Source: CAYQJS01 sp964417895 (lineage in GTDB: Bacteria; Chloroflexota; UBA6077; SHYK01). From it: a stretch of DNA of 64,000 nucleotides. The position numbers and the translations under genes were made by a program. This document shows, in pieces, positions 7,434 through 15,716 of the stretch (positions within the stretch are counted from its first letter, which is position 1; each line of letters opens with the position of its first letter). A model generated the notes under the pieces. It saw only the letters and a program-made list of their open reading frames with translations. It did not search any database and was not told the origin of the DNA. The stretch spans positions 56,607-120,606 of the forward strand of contig CAYQJS010000011.1 in the NCBI GenBank assembly GCA_964417895.1. Direction: 5' to 3'.

Positions 7434-9176
7434 GTGATCAAGACCGACGTGCTGGTGATCGGGAGCGAGGGGGCGGGGGCACGCGCCGCGATAGCCGCCG
7501 CCGACGCCGGCGCGCGCGTGACCATGATCACCAAGGGCCGCATGACTCGCTCCGGCGCGACCCTGACCGGCGCCGCCGACCTTGACGTGGACAGCGCGAC
7601 GCTGCATCGCCTGCTCGGGCGCGGCGACCCGGACGACAGCCCAGCGGCCTTCTTCCGCGACATGGTCGTCGAGGGCAAGTACCTCAACGACCAGCCGCTG
7701 GTCGAGGCCCACGTCCAGGATGTGCCCCGGCGCGTCGAGGAGCTCCTCAGCTGGGGCCTGAAGGTCTACGACGTGCGCCAGAACCCCGGCCACAGCTATC
7801 CGCGCAACATGTACACGAGCGGCCACGACCTGGTTATGGTGCTCAAGCGCCAGGTCAAGCGTCGGCCCATCGAGGTGGTCGAGGACACCATGGTCACCGA
7901 CCTGCTGGTCACCGATGGGCGGGCGGTCGGCGCGATGGTGCTCGACCTTCGTTCCGGCGAGGTCGACGTCATTCAAGCCGGGGCGACCGTCCTGGCCGCG
8001 GGCGGAGGCCACAACGTCTACAGCTACACGACGGGCCCCGAGGATCTGACCGGCGACGGCCAGGCCATGGCGCTGCGGGCGGGCGCGACGTTGATGAATA
8101 TGGAGATGACACAGTTCATCCCTACCACCATCATCAACCCGCCAATCGCTCGTGGCAACCTCTTCCCCTTCCTGCTGGGCCCGCAGAACGGCCTGCGTTA
8201 CTGGCTTTTGGACCGCAACGGCCGACGCTTCATGGAGCGCTGGGACCCGGTCCGAATCGAGCACTCCACACGGGACCTCTTGTCCATCGGGATCATGACC
8301 GAGATTCTCGAGGGCCGCGGAGGGCCGGAGGGCGGCGTCTACTATTCGCTGGCCCACTTGCCCAAGAACCTGATCGAGGACTTCGCCCGCTGGGGCGCCA
8401 AGCCCTTCATCAAGGCCGACTGGTCCGCCCACGGGCATAATTTTCGCGCGGTGGTCGACCGCCTGAAGGCCGGCGAGGCCATCGAAGTCTCGACAGCCGC
8501 CCACTTCTTCATGGGCGGCGTGCAGATCGACGAGCATATGCGCACCAGCCTGCCCGGGCTGTTCGCCGCTGGGGAGGTGACCGGAGGGGTGCATGGGGCG
8601 AACCGCCTCTCGGGCAACGCCTTCACCCAGATCGTGACCCAGGGGACGCGAGCCGGCGCCAACGCTGCGAACTTCGCGCAGCGCGAGGGCGAGGCTTCTC
8701 CGCCGAGCGAAACGGCGCTGGCCGACACGCGGGATCGGATCGAGGCGCCGCTGCGTCGTGAGGGAGGGGTGATCGCCTATGAGCTGCGCCAGGCGCTCCA
8801 GACGATCGCCGGTGAAAGGGTAGGCGTGCTGCGCAGCGGCGCCGCTCTCCGCGAGGCCGTCGAGCAGCTCGAGCAGCTACGGCGCGACGCCCTGCCCCGC
8901 GTCTCCAGTCGGGGCAAGGCACGGCGCTATAACCCGGAGTGGCTCCAATGCCTCCAGGTGGAGAACATGCTGACAACGCTGCTCACCATCGCGAGGAGCG
9001 CCTTGCTGCGCGAGGAGAGTCGCGGCGCCCACTACCGCCGCGACTTCCCCGAGACGAACAATGCGCGTTGGCTTCAGAACACCGTAGTGCGCCAGGAGGC
9101 AGACGGCATTGATGTCGGCACCGCGCCTGTGCGCATTACAACGATGCGCCCAGCACAGCCCGGAGAAAATGAGTGA
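7434..9176 (+). CDS. FAD-binding dehydrogenase, fumarate reductase/succinate dehydrogenase flavoprotein type
   Basis: 580 aa from a GTG with GAGGAG 7 nt upstream. The N-terminus has a Rossmann dinucleotide fold (VLVIGSEGAGARAA, residues 7-20). AAGGGHNVYS near 188, HFFMGGVQIDEHM near 358 and the FAD-contact signature GEVTGGVHGANRLSGNAF near 380 are typical of SdhA/FrdA/L-aspartate oxidase. A helical C-terminal domain follows from about 440. It would transfer electrons between a carboxylic acid substrate and FAD, probably passing them to the one-domain 2Fe-2S protein at 9395. No membrane-anchor subunit is present. It could be a soluble adenylylsulfate reductase A-like or aspartate oxidase-like enzyme; substrate unknown. 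Confidence 0.85.
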   Translation: MIKTDVLVIGSEGAGARAAIAAADAGARVTMITKGRMTRSGATLTGAADLDVDSATLHRLLGRGDPDDSPAAFFRDMVVEGKYLNDQPLVEAHVQDVPRRVEELLSWGLKVYDVRQNPGHSYPRNMYTSGHDLVMVLKRQVKRRPIEVVEDTMVTDLLVTDGRAVGAMVLDLRSGEVDVIQAGATVLAAGGGHNVYSYTTGPEDLTGDGQAMALRAGATLMNMEMTQFIPTTIINPPIARGNLFPFLLGPQNGLRYWLLDRNGRRFMERWDPVRIEHSTRDLLSIGIMTEILEGRGGPEGGVYYSLAHLPKNLIEDFARWGAKPFIKADWSAHGHNFRAVVDRLKAGEAIEVSTAAHFFMGGVQIDEHMRTSLPGLFAAGEVTGGVHGANRLSGNAFTQIVTQGTRAGANAANFAQREGEASPPSETALADTRDRIEAPLRREGGVIAYELRQALQTIAGERVGVLRSGAALREAVEQLEQLRRDALPRVSSRGKARRYNPEWLQCLQVENMLTTLLTIARSALLREESRGAHYRRDFPETNNARWLQNTVVRQEADGIDVGTAPVRITTMRPAQPGENE

Positions 9177-9177
9177 T

Positions 9178-9378
9178 GGGTTGCGTTCAAACGCCCGGAC
9201 GCGTTCAACCAAATCCCTCTCCATCGAAATGGGATAGGTTAGGTTAGGTGAGGGCCCCTCCCGAACCCTAGTATCATCGGCCATTGAGGTCTGCCCTCAC
9301 CCCCACCCTCTCCCGCAGCGGCAGGAGAGGGAGTGTGGCCGCTCGCTCGACCAGCGGTGCTCTGGCGCCGACGTGTAC
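9178..9378. repeat. Family A dispersed intergenic repeat, copy 1 (~200 bp)
   Basis: Shares GGTTGCG-TTCAAACGCCCGG, GGTTAGGTGAGGGCCCC, TCGGCCATTGAGGT, CCCTCACCCC and GCGGCAGGAGAGGGAG blocks with copies at 13171 and 48829, and part with 37560. Several blocks pair as short palindromes. It separates the flavoprotein and iron-sulfur genes. Confidence 0.7.
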
Positions 9379-9394
9379 TATCCGGAGCCGATGC

Positions 9395-9709
9395 ATGAAA
9401 ACCCCCGGGCACATTCGGGTCCGCGTGCTCCGCGGCGACCCTGAAGCGGGGGACCCGCCACACTGGCAGGAGTACGAGCTGCCCTTCCTCCCGGGCCAGA
9501 GCGTAACCGGCCTCCTCTGGAGCGTGAATGAGCGGTGCGACGGCACCCTCGCCTACCGCGTCTCCTGCCACCGCGGCATCTGCGCCAGCTGCATCATGAA
9601 GATCGACGGCAAGCAGCGGCTGGGCTGCGTCACCGAGGTAACCGGCGATCTCGTGCTGGAGCCGGGCATCGGCAGGGTGATCAAGGACCTGGTGATCGAG
9701 CAGGCGTGA
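9395..9709 (+). CDS. Single-domain 2Fe-2S protein, SdhB/FrdB N-terminal-like
   Basis: 104 aa from ATG 9395, with GGAG 8 nt upstream. C58, C63 and C66 (SCHRGICASC) plus C78 match the plant-type 2Fe-2S cluster site of the N-terminal domain of succinate dehydrogenase/fumarate reductase iron-sulfur subunits. The C-terminal domain that carries the 4Fe-4S and 3Fe-4S clusters is absent: the frame ends about 26 residues after the last Cys. It probably serves as the electron partner of the flavoprotein at 7434. The frame stays open upstream to 9284 through the family A repeat, which I exclude from the gene. Confidence 0.8.
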   Translation: MKTPGHIRVRVLRGDPEAGDPPHWQEYELPFLPGQSVTGLLWSVNERCDGTLAYRVSCHRGICASCIMKIDGKQRLGCVTEVTGDLVLEPGIGRVIKDLVIEQA

Positions 9710-9798
9710 GCCGGGCAGGTTTTTGGGAGCCATATCCGCGCGCGGAGCTGGCCGATTAATATTGGCCGGATCCATCAACTCTGTGTCGGAGTGAACAG

Positions 9799-10971
9799 AT
9801 GCGCCAGGTGGCCTTCGAGCCAACGTATGCCGTCAAGGCCCGCAAGGGGCGGCCGTGGGGTTTGGACATCGCCACTCCTTACGACTTTGCGATTGGCCAT
9901 CCGGACCGCGACTGTTTCCCGGTCGAGGAGCTGGCCGAGGCCACTCGGCGTGTGCTGGAGCGCGAGCGTGGGCGTCTGGCTCTGTATCCCGGCGAGGAGC
10001 TGCACCGCCCCACCCGAGAGCTGGTCGCCCAGAAGTACGCCTTGGAGGAAGAACTCGAGGTTCCGGTCGACGAGATCACCATTACGGCGGGCTCGCTGCA
10101 GGGCCTCACGATGATCGCGGAGAGCTTCATCGACCCGGGTGACACGGTTGTGGTGGAGGAGTTCACGTACCAGGGCACCTTGCGCGCCTTCGATTCCTGC
10201 CGGCCGCGCTACGTCACGGTCCCAATCGACGACGAGGGAATGATCGTGGATGAGCTCGAGGCGGTGCTCGACCGCCTTGCTCACGAAGGCGTCACCCCCA
10301 AGTTCATCTACGTGATCACCGACTTCCAGAACCCGACTGGCGTGGTGATGAGCGAGCGGCGGCGGCGCGCGCTAATGGACGTTGCCACGCGGCGAGGCCT
10401 CCTGGTGATCGAGGACGACGTGTACGGGGACCTGATCTTCGAGGGTGTGCCGCAGGCCTCCCTGTACGGCATGCGGCGCACGGACAACGTGATCCGCCTG
10501 GGGACCTTCTCCAAGATCGTCGGAGCAGGGGTACGCGTAGGATGGATCGTCGCGCCGCCTTCGATCCTCTCCCACCTGGCGACCACCAAGATCGATGGGG
10601 GGACCAGCTCCTTCAGCAGCCTGGCGGTGGCCGAGTATCTCCAGGGCCGGCTGGAGACGCGCGTTGCCGAGATGCGGACTGTGTACCGCGCGAAGCGCGA
10701 TGCCATGCTGGACGCGCTGGACACGCATTTCGGTGGTTTGGCCGAGTGGAGCCGCCCACGCGGTGGTCTTTTCATCTGGGTGCGCCTGCCTGAGGGCTTC
10801 GACTCGGTGGCGCGCCTCGCGGATGCCCACGCCGCCGGAGTCGACTACCTGCCCGGTCCTAACTTCTCACCCAGCGGCCAGGGCGCGAACTATCTTCGCC
10901 TTTCGTTCGCCTACCTGAGCGTCGAGGAGATTCGGGCAGGCCTGGCCATACTCGCCGACGTGGTGGGATAG
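9799..10971 (+). CDS. PLP-dependent aminotransferase, class I/II
   Basis: 390 aa; GGAG precedes the ATG by 8 nt. The fold-type I pattern is complete: ITAGSLQGL in the cofactor-binding region, TDFQNPTGVVMS near residue 175, EDDVYGDL near 208, and the Schiff-base lysine in FSKIVGAGVRVGW near 240. This layout (2-aminoadipate/valine-pyruvate aminotransferase and MocR-like C-terminal domains) matches an enzyme without a GntR DNA-binding domain. It follows the 2Fe-2S gene by about 90 nt on the same strand, so they may be cotranscribed. Amino donor and acceptor cannot be read from the sequence. Confidence 0.85.
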   Translation: MRQVAFEPTYAVKARKGRPWGLDIATPYDFAIGHPDRDCFPVEELAEATRRVLERERGRLALYPGEELHRPTRELVAQKYALEEELEVPVDEITITAGSLQGLTMIAESFIDPGDTVVVEEFTYQGTLRAFDSCRPRYVTVPIDDEGMIVDELEAVLDRLAHEGVTPKFIYVITDFQNPTGVVMSERRRRALMDVATRRGLLVIEDDVYGDLIFEGVPQASLYGMRRTDNVIRLGTFSKIVGAGVRVGWIVAPPSILSHLATTKIDGGTSSFSSLAVAEYLQGRLETRVAEMRTVYRAKRDAMLDALDTHFGGLAEWSRPRGGLFIWVRLPEGFDSVARLADAHAAGVDYLPGPNFSPSGQGANYLRLSFAYLSVEEIRAGLAILADVVG

Positions 10972-10988
10972 GGAGTAGAGAACTGGTT

Positions 10989-11026
10989 CCCTCCCCCTTC
11001 CCTTGCGGGGGAGGGTTTGGGGGGTA
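10989..11026. repeat. REP-like G/C-rich palindrome (family B)
   Basis: CCCTCCCCC...GGGGGAGGG hairpin between the convergent aminotransferase and amidohydrolase genes; it may also serve as a bidirectional transcription stop, although no T-tract follows. Confidence 0.65.
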
Positions 11027-11051
11027 GCCCCACGTTCATGCGAAGTGACCT

Positions 11052-12461
11052 TTAGGCGCCGACGGCCACCCGATCTCGGCGGGGCCGTGCCGCCAAACGA
11101 TTGCGCATGACACGACCCGGGTACGCGCCCGTGTGCTCGCCGTGCTCGATGAGCGGCACGCCGTTGATGATGGTCATCTCGATTCCCTGCGCGGCCTGGA
11201 TCCAGCGCTTGTCGCCACCCGGCAGGTCGTAGCTCCATTCGCAGGGGAGCGACGCGATGGTGGTCGGGTCGAACAGGACGATATCCGCTTTGTAGCCGGC
11301 CCGCAGGAGGCCGCGGTCAGGGATCTCGTAGAGATCAGCCACCGCGGAGCTCATCCGGCAGACCGCCTCCTCTAGGGAGATGGCCCCTCGCCCGCGGACC
11401 CATTCGCCCAGGATCCTCGTTGTGTACCCGAAGTTCCGCCCGTTGCCGCTGGCGGCATGGGCGCCCGCGTCCGACGTGCCGAGAAGGACGAGCGGGCTCT
11501 GCATGATGTGCGCCTCGGCATCGAGGCGAGTCTCGTCAGGGCCAATGGCCTCTACGGACGGTGTATTGCACAGCGCGTAGAGGCGGGCGCCTCGGGCTAC
11601 CTCCGCTGCGTTCTCTTCGAGCATCTCGGCCCAGTAGTCCGGCTGCTCCGGCCGGTAGCGAATCGACTGCCAGGTCACCGGGCGTCGGGTCGCCAGAGCC
11701 AGCTCACCATAGAGACGCACGTCGGGCGCCTGAGTGGGGCCCGCGGGCCCACCCAGGGTCTGGATGATGCCGGTGTTGCGAGCCGCTACCTCGGATGCCA
11801 GCGCGAAGATCTCACTCTCGTCGGCAAAGTGGGTGGGCAGGGGCGAGCCATCCTCGCGGAGGTGGCGCGGATTGCGATTGAGCGAGAGGCCCAGGGCGCC
11901 CGCGCGCAAGGCGGCGCGCACCTCCGTCCGCATCGCCCGCACCTCAGCGGGCGTCGCCCCTCGCTCACAGGCGGCGTCGCCCATGACGTACTGGCGCACC
12001 GCGTTGTGACCCACCAGGCAGCCGGCGTTGACGCCGAGCCGCCCGTCCATGCAGTCGAGGTACTCACCAAAGGTCTCCCACTCCCACGGCAGGCCCTTCT
12101 CGAGCGCCTGGCGTGGGATTCCCTCGACGCGGATGAACGTCTGGATAGCCGCGTCGTGGTCCTGGGGGCGGCATGGAGCGAGGGTGAGGCCGCAGTTGCC
12201 CATGATGACGCTCGTGATGCCGTGGTAGCACGACGACGAGGCCAGCGGGTCCCAGAAGATCTGGCCATCCATGTGGGTGTGGTGGTCGATGAAGCCTGGC
12301 GCGACTACCAGGCCGTCAGCATCGACGGTTCGGCGCGCCGCACCATCGACATTGCCGACGGCCGCGATGCGATCGCCCTTGACCGCGACGTCTCCTGAAA
12401 ACCCAGGGATGCCCGATCCATCGACGATGCGCCCATTCTTGATCACGAGATCGTATGCCAT
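11052..12461 (-). CDS. D-aminoacylase/N-acyl-D-amino-acid deacylase family amidohydrolase, shortened form
   Basis: 469 aa; the ATG follows a GGGGAGGGGAGC ribosome site. The N-terminal LVIKNGRIVDGSG beta segment, metal motif IDHHTHMD (residues ~58-65), the zinc-ligand Cys context MGNCGL, and GTSDAGAH are those of D-aminoacylases. Compared with its paralogue at 31050, about 100 residues are missing in frame between a segment ending PSVEAIG and the MQSPLVLLGTSDAGAH strand, a region that carries the lid-like insertion in the family. All expected metal ligands remain, so activity with altered substrate access is possible. The enzyme would hydrolyse an N-acyl or cyclic amide bond. Confidence 0.85.
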   Translation of the reverse strand: MAYDLVIKNGRIVDGSGIPGFSGDVAVKGDRIAAVGNVDGAARRTVDADGLVVAPGFIDHHTHMDGQIFWDPLASSSCYHGITSVIMGNCGLTLAPCRPQDHDAAIQTFIRVEGIPRQALEKGLPWEWETFGEYLDCMDGRLGVNAGCLVGHNAVRQYVMGDAACERGATPAEVRAMRTEVRAALRAGALGLSLNRNPRHLREDGSPLPTHFADESEIFALASEVAARNTGIIQTLGGPAGPTQAPDVRLYGELALATRRPVTWQSIRYRPEQPDYWAEMLEENAAEVARGARLYALCNTPSVEAIGPDETRLDAEAHIMQSPLVLLGTSDAGAHAASGNGRNFGYTTRILGEWVRGRGAISLEEAVCRMSSAVADLYEIPDRGLLRAGYKADIVLFDPTTIASLPCEWSYDLPGGDKRWIQAAQGIEMTIINGVPLIEHGEHTGAYPGRVMRNRLAARPRRDRVAVGA

Positions 12462-12600
12462 GCCGCTCCCCTCCCCGCCATGATCCGGACCGCATCATAC
12501 GCTGCCCGCAACAATCGGGCAACGCACGATGGACGGCGGATCGCTTGCTCGGCGCGCCCGTCTGTGGTAACCAATACAGCGCGATTGCGCGGGAGGGACG

Positions 12601-13113
12601 ATGCCGAGAGTTGCCCTGGACCTCAACACTGAGCAAGACCGCCAGAGGGTACGAGGACAGTGGAGGGTGGCATCCGGCCTCGTGCCGGGTGAGCCAAACG
12701 AAGGTCTGGTCGCTCGTCTGGAGGCGAGCCCGGCTCGCCTCCCCGACTATGACGACTCCACGTGGGAAGTCTGTGAGAACATTCGGGAGGGCCGCTCCAG
12801 CGGGTTTACGTTTGCATGGTGGCGCATCACGGTCGAGCTGCCTGCTGAAGTGGACGGCGTCTCCCTGGCCGGCTCGCAGGTCTTTTTCGAGACCAACGTC
12901 GACAACCACGGCGAGATCTGGGTAGATGGTGAGCTGTCGGCAGGCGCCGGCATCATGGGGAACAACGTCCAGCAGCGAGTCCGGATCAGCCAGAGCGCGG
13001 TCCCTGGGACGCGATACGTCATCGCCTGCCTGTCCGCGAACGGACCACTCGCGCAGCCGAGGGGTAGCGTGTTCATGCGCTACGCCACCCTCGCCTTTGA
13101 GACCAGCGGTTAG
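12601..13113 (+). CDS. Conserved hypothetical protein, galactose-binding-like (jelly-roll) fold suspected
   Basis: 170 aa; GGGAGGGACG precedes the ATG. No family is recognised with confidence. DYDDSTWEV near residue 55, WWRITVELP near 78 and FFETNVDNHGEIWVDGEL near 100 recall the sugar-binding domain of GH2 enzymes, where a strand pair carries a similar NVDNxGEVWVNG pattern. There is no signal peptide or membrane segment. It is transcribed divergently from the D-aminoacylase gene with a 139-bp spacer. Confidence 0.6.
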   Translation: MPRVALDLNTEQDRQRVRGQWRVASGLVPGEPNEGLVARLEASPARLPDYDDSTWEVCENIREGRSSGFTFAWWRITVELPAEVDGVSLAGSQVFFETNVDNHGEIWVDGELSAGAGIMGNNVQQRVRISQSAVPGTRYVIACLSANGPLAQPRGSVFMRYATLAFETSG

Positions 13114-13170
13114 AGTGGTAGGGGCGTCGCCTAAGTTCGTGACTCTCGAGGTCCTACGTCAAGGAGCAGC

Positions 13171-13348
13171 GGTGGCAGTCCATCCCTCTCCCACCGCAGT
13201 GGGAGAGGTTAGGTGAGGGCCCCCTTGCCGAACCCTAATGTCATCGGCCATTGAGGTTGCCCTCACCCCACCCCTCTCCCGCTTCGGCAGGAGAGGGAGC
13301 CTGCCCGCTCGCTCAGCCATCTGTGCTCTTGCGTTGACGTGTACCAGA
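13171..13348. repeat. Family A dispersed intergenic repeat, copy 2
   Basis: Carries GGGAGAGGTTAGGTGAGGGCCCCC, then TCATCGGCCATTGAGGT, CCCTCACCCC and GGCAGGAGAGGGAGCCTGCC in the same order as copies 1 and 4. Contains two short hairpins. Confidence 0.7.
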
Positions 13349-13359
13349 TTTCGTCGATG

Positions 13360-13385
13360 CCCTCTCCCGCCGCCGCGGGAGAGGG
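13360..13385. repeat. 11-bp perfect hairpin (family B)
   Basis: CCCTCTCCCGC (13360-13370) and GCGGGAGAGGG (13375-13385) with a 4-nt loop, 55 nt before the membrane protein gene. Confidence 0.7.
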
Positions 13386-13439
13386 GAGGGTGAGGGCACG
13401 TCCCATGTCGCCGGGAAGGCCAATGAGACGAGGAGTACC

Positions 13440-14021
13440 TTGAGGCGGACGCGGTCTCAAGCCCCTCGCCGCGGGCGTGCGCTTCCTGCTGCGCGCCGTC
13501 CAGTGGAGCCGCGTCGCGTGATATACGCGGTGGCTCTCGCAGGTGGCCTATTCGCTCTGTTTGCGGCTGGGGCCTGGACCTCATTCGTTGGGGCCCCGCC
13601 GGGCATCCACGGTCTCGTACTCGCCTCGATCGTTCTCGCGGTTGGTGGCCTGCTCTGGCTGCACCCCCGACTTCGACTGTACGTGTCAGGCGGGCTGTGC
13701 CTGGCCGTTGCTCTCCTGATTCTCTGGGCGGTGCGGCCGGACGTAGCAATGGGAGCGGACCAGGCGATTGTGGCCATTCTCCTGTTTGGCCTCTTTCCTC
13801 TCGCGTGGATGCTGCTGGCAACCTCGGTCACAAGCTGGCAGATTGGCGCCGTCGCGTACCTTCTTGCTGGACTCACCCTCGTGCTGGAGCTCGTGGCGGC
13901 CTCAGGCGTTTCGTTGGGGATGTCCGGTCTAGGCTTCTCCTGGCTGATGGTGCTGGTGGCGCTCAATTGGCCATTTTACTCGCTGGTCATTCTCGGTCTG
14001 TTTGGCCATTCCTTCAATTAA
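13440..14021 (+). CDS. Hypothetical integral membrane protein
   Basis: 193 aa from a TTG start with AGGAG four nt upstream; the start is uncertain. The first ~27 residues are strongly basic (RRTRSQAPRRGR), followed by about five to six hydrophobic segments at roughly 27-48, 57-73, 80-96, 106-127, 132-150 and 163-188. No family motif is recognised. It ends 22 nt before the alpha/beta hydrolase gene and may share its transcript. The positive N-terminus suggests the N-tail lies in the cytoplasm. Confidence 0.6.
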   Translation: MRRTRSQAPRRGRALPAARRPVEPRRVIYAVALAGGLFALFAAGAWTSFVGAPPGIHGLVLASIVLAVGGLLWLHPRLRLYVSGGLCLAVALLILWAVRPDVAMGADQAIVAILLFGLFPLAWMLLATSVTSWQIGAVAYLLAGLTLVLELVAASGVSLGMSGLGFSWLMVLVALNWPFYSLVILGLFGHSFN

Positions 14022-14043
14022 AGCTCGGAGGTGACCTACTGCC

Positions 14044-14775
14044 ATGCCCGTCCTCGAACGATACGGCGCGTCTCTTTACTACCAGGAGTCCGGTTCAGGC
14101 TATCCGGTGCTGCTCCTCGCGCCCGGCTCCTTCCAATCCTCGATCGACTGGTGGCATCAGGGCGGCCCGGCGACGGATCCAACGGTCTACCTGGCCGACG
14201 ATTTTCGCCTGATTGCCATGGACCAGCGCAACGCCGGGAGGTCGCGCGCGCTCATCTCGGCGACGGACGGCTGGCACAGCTTCACTGAGGACCACGTGGC
14301 GCTGCTGGATCACCTGGGCATCGAGCGCGCGCACGTGGTCGGCGCGTGCATCGGGGTGACGTTCGCCCTACGGCTCATCCAGGTGCAGCCGTGGCGCGTT
14401 TCGGCGGCGGTGCTCCAGCAGCCGATTGGCACGCTGGATCCGCGGCCCGGCCCCTCCGGGGGCTTCAAAGGCTGGCGGGAGGCCCTGACGGACCACCCCG
14501 AGGCGACCGAGGCAGCCTTGGACGGCTATCAGAACAACCTGTACGCCGCCGATTTCGTGTACGCGGTATCGCGCGATTTCGTCCGCTCCTGCCAGACGCC
14601 GTTTCTGGTCCTTCCCGGCAACGATCGGGCGCATCCTTACGAGATCGCGGAGGAGATCGCGCGGCTGGCGCCCAATGCCGAGTTCATCGCGGACTGGAAA
14701 GAGGCGGCGGCTCAGGAGGCCGCGTTCAAGCGCGTGCGCGAGTTCCTGCTGACCAACGTGTCGGCCGGAGCGTGA
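14044..14775 (+). CDS. Alpha/beta hydrolase with a Cys nucleophile motif
   Basis: 243 aa; GGAGGTGA lies about 9 nt before the ATG. The fold is clear from LLLAPGSF (oxyanion strand), LIAMDQRNAGRSRA and the elbow HVVGACIGVTFAL near residue 100. The nucleophile position is Cys, not Ser (G-A-C-I-G). The acid may be the Asp in LPGNDRAHPYE near 198. The usual C-terminal catalytic His is not seen at its expected place (IADWKEAA). Cys nucleophiles occur in dienelactone hydrolases; here the incomplete triad leaves activity open. Confidence 0.8.
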   Translation: MPVLERYGASLYYQESGSGYPVLLLAPGSFQSSIDWWHQGGPATDPTVYLADDFRLIAMDQRNAGRSRALISATDGWHSFTEDHVALLDHLGIERAHVVGACIGVTFALRLIQVQPWRVSAAVLQQPIGTLDPRPGPSGGFKGWREALTDHPEATEAALDGYQNNLYAADFVYAVSRDFVRSCQTPFLVLPGNDRAHPYEIAEEIARLAPNAEFIADWKEAAAQEAAFKRVREFLLTNVSAGA

Positions 14776-14849
14776 GGCCGTGCGGCGAATCGATGTTTAC
14801 CGCTGGCCACTCGTGACCGCGCCCGCTGGGCGATCGGGGGTAATGAGAG

Positions 14850-15557
14850 TTGCACAACTTCGACCAGATCATGGCCTTTCTTGGCTTCGGCAATCCCGCT
14901 GGCCGCTTTTGGTTCATCGGGATGGAGGAACGAGGCGAGGGGACTGACCTCGAGCTCCAGTGGCGGCTTACGTTCGAACGCCTAGAGTGTCTCGTTGGTG
15001 TTCACGAACGATGGGCGTCGTTCAAGCCGGACGACAAGCCTTTCAGTCCGACCAAACTCATCCCAACGTGGTCCTGTATGAGCAAGCTCGTCCTCCGCCT
15101 CACCGGGTCGGCGGACTGGAACGACGTCGGAGCGGTTCAGTACCAGGCTGATCGGCTCGGACGGTTGGATGGTGACACGTTCCTAACGGAGGTCCTGCCA
15201 CTCCCGGCGCGCAATGTACATGACTGGCCCTCGCCCTATGTGGCGCGTTTCTCGACACGCGACGATTATGAGAAAGAGGTCCTCCCAGCTCGGCTCTCCC
15301 GTCTGCGGCGGCTCTTTGAAAAGCACCGGCCTGAATGCGTCTTCTGCTACGGCAAGAGCTACTGGAAACACTACAGGGAAGTCTTTGCGGCAGCGATCTT
15401 TGAACCCGCTGCGTCCGGGCGAATTGAGATCGCACGGTTCGCGGGATCGACTATTGTGTTGACACCCTTCCTGGTGCCTTACCGGATGTCTAACGACCTG
15501 ATCGACGAAATCGCCAACCTGGTACACCTCGGCGCAAGAGCGCCGATTGTTGGATGA
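14850..15557 (+). CDS. Hypothetical protein (uracil-DNA-glycosylase-like fold possible)
   Basis: 235 aa from a TTG preceded by ATGAGAG. Not recognised with confidence. The start NPAGRFWFIGMEERGEG near residue 15 and the late ECVFCYGKSYWKHY near 162 loosely recall the WFVGxEPG and strand-helix pattern of UDG-superfamily-like proteins, but the catalytic motifs cannot be confirmed. The GC content appears lower than in the neighbours. It stands alone between the hydrolase and bicupin genes. Confidence 0.55.
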   Translation: MHNFDQIMAFLGFGNPAGRFWFIGMEERGEGTDLELQWRLTFERLECLVGVHERWASFKPDDKPFSPTKLIPTWSCMSKLVLRLTGSADWNDVGAVQYQADRLGRLDGDTFLTEVLPLPARNVHDWPSPYVARFSTRDDYEKEVLPARLSRLRRLFEKHRPECVFCYGKSYWKHYREVFAAAIFEPAASGRIEIARFAGSTIVLTPFLVPYRMSNDLIDEIANLVHLGARAPIVG

Positions 15558-15716
15558 TTCAGACGCGGGGTGGCTTTCCGGTGAGAGTACGGCCGGCCAC
15601 CGCGCCAACCCTCAACCTACTCCCCGGGGAGGTTGGCTTTCGCAATCATCGCTCTTGCGGTAAGCTTCGGGAGCCCCGCTCGAGCGGGCATCCTATCTGA
15701 TGAGGCTGATAGTGTT

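Noticed and set aside
7344..8594. 416-aa open frame antisense to the flavoprotein gene
   Set aside because: Shadow of a firm FAD-binding protein; composition typical of antisense frames in GC-rich DNA.
15633..15716. Possible signal peptide in front of cupin-1
   Set aside because: The TTG directly abuts the ribosome site with no spacing, and the paralogues begin at the YERW motif without a leader; kept only as a remote possibility.
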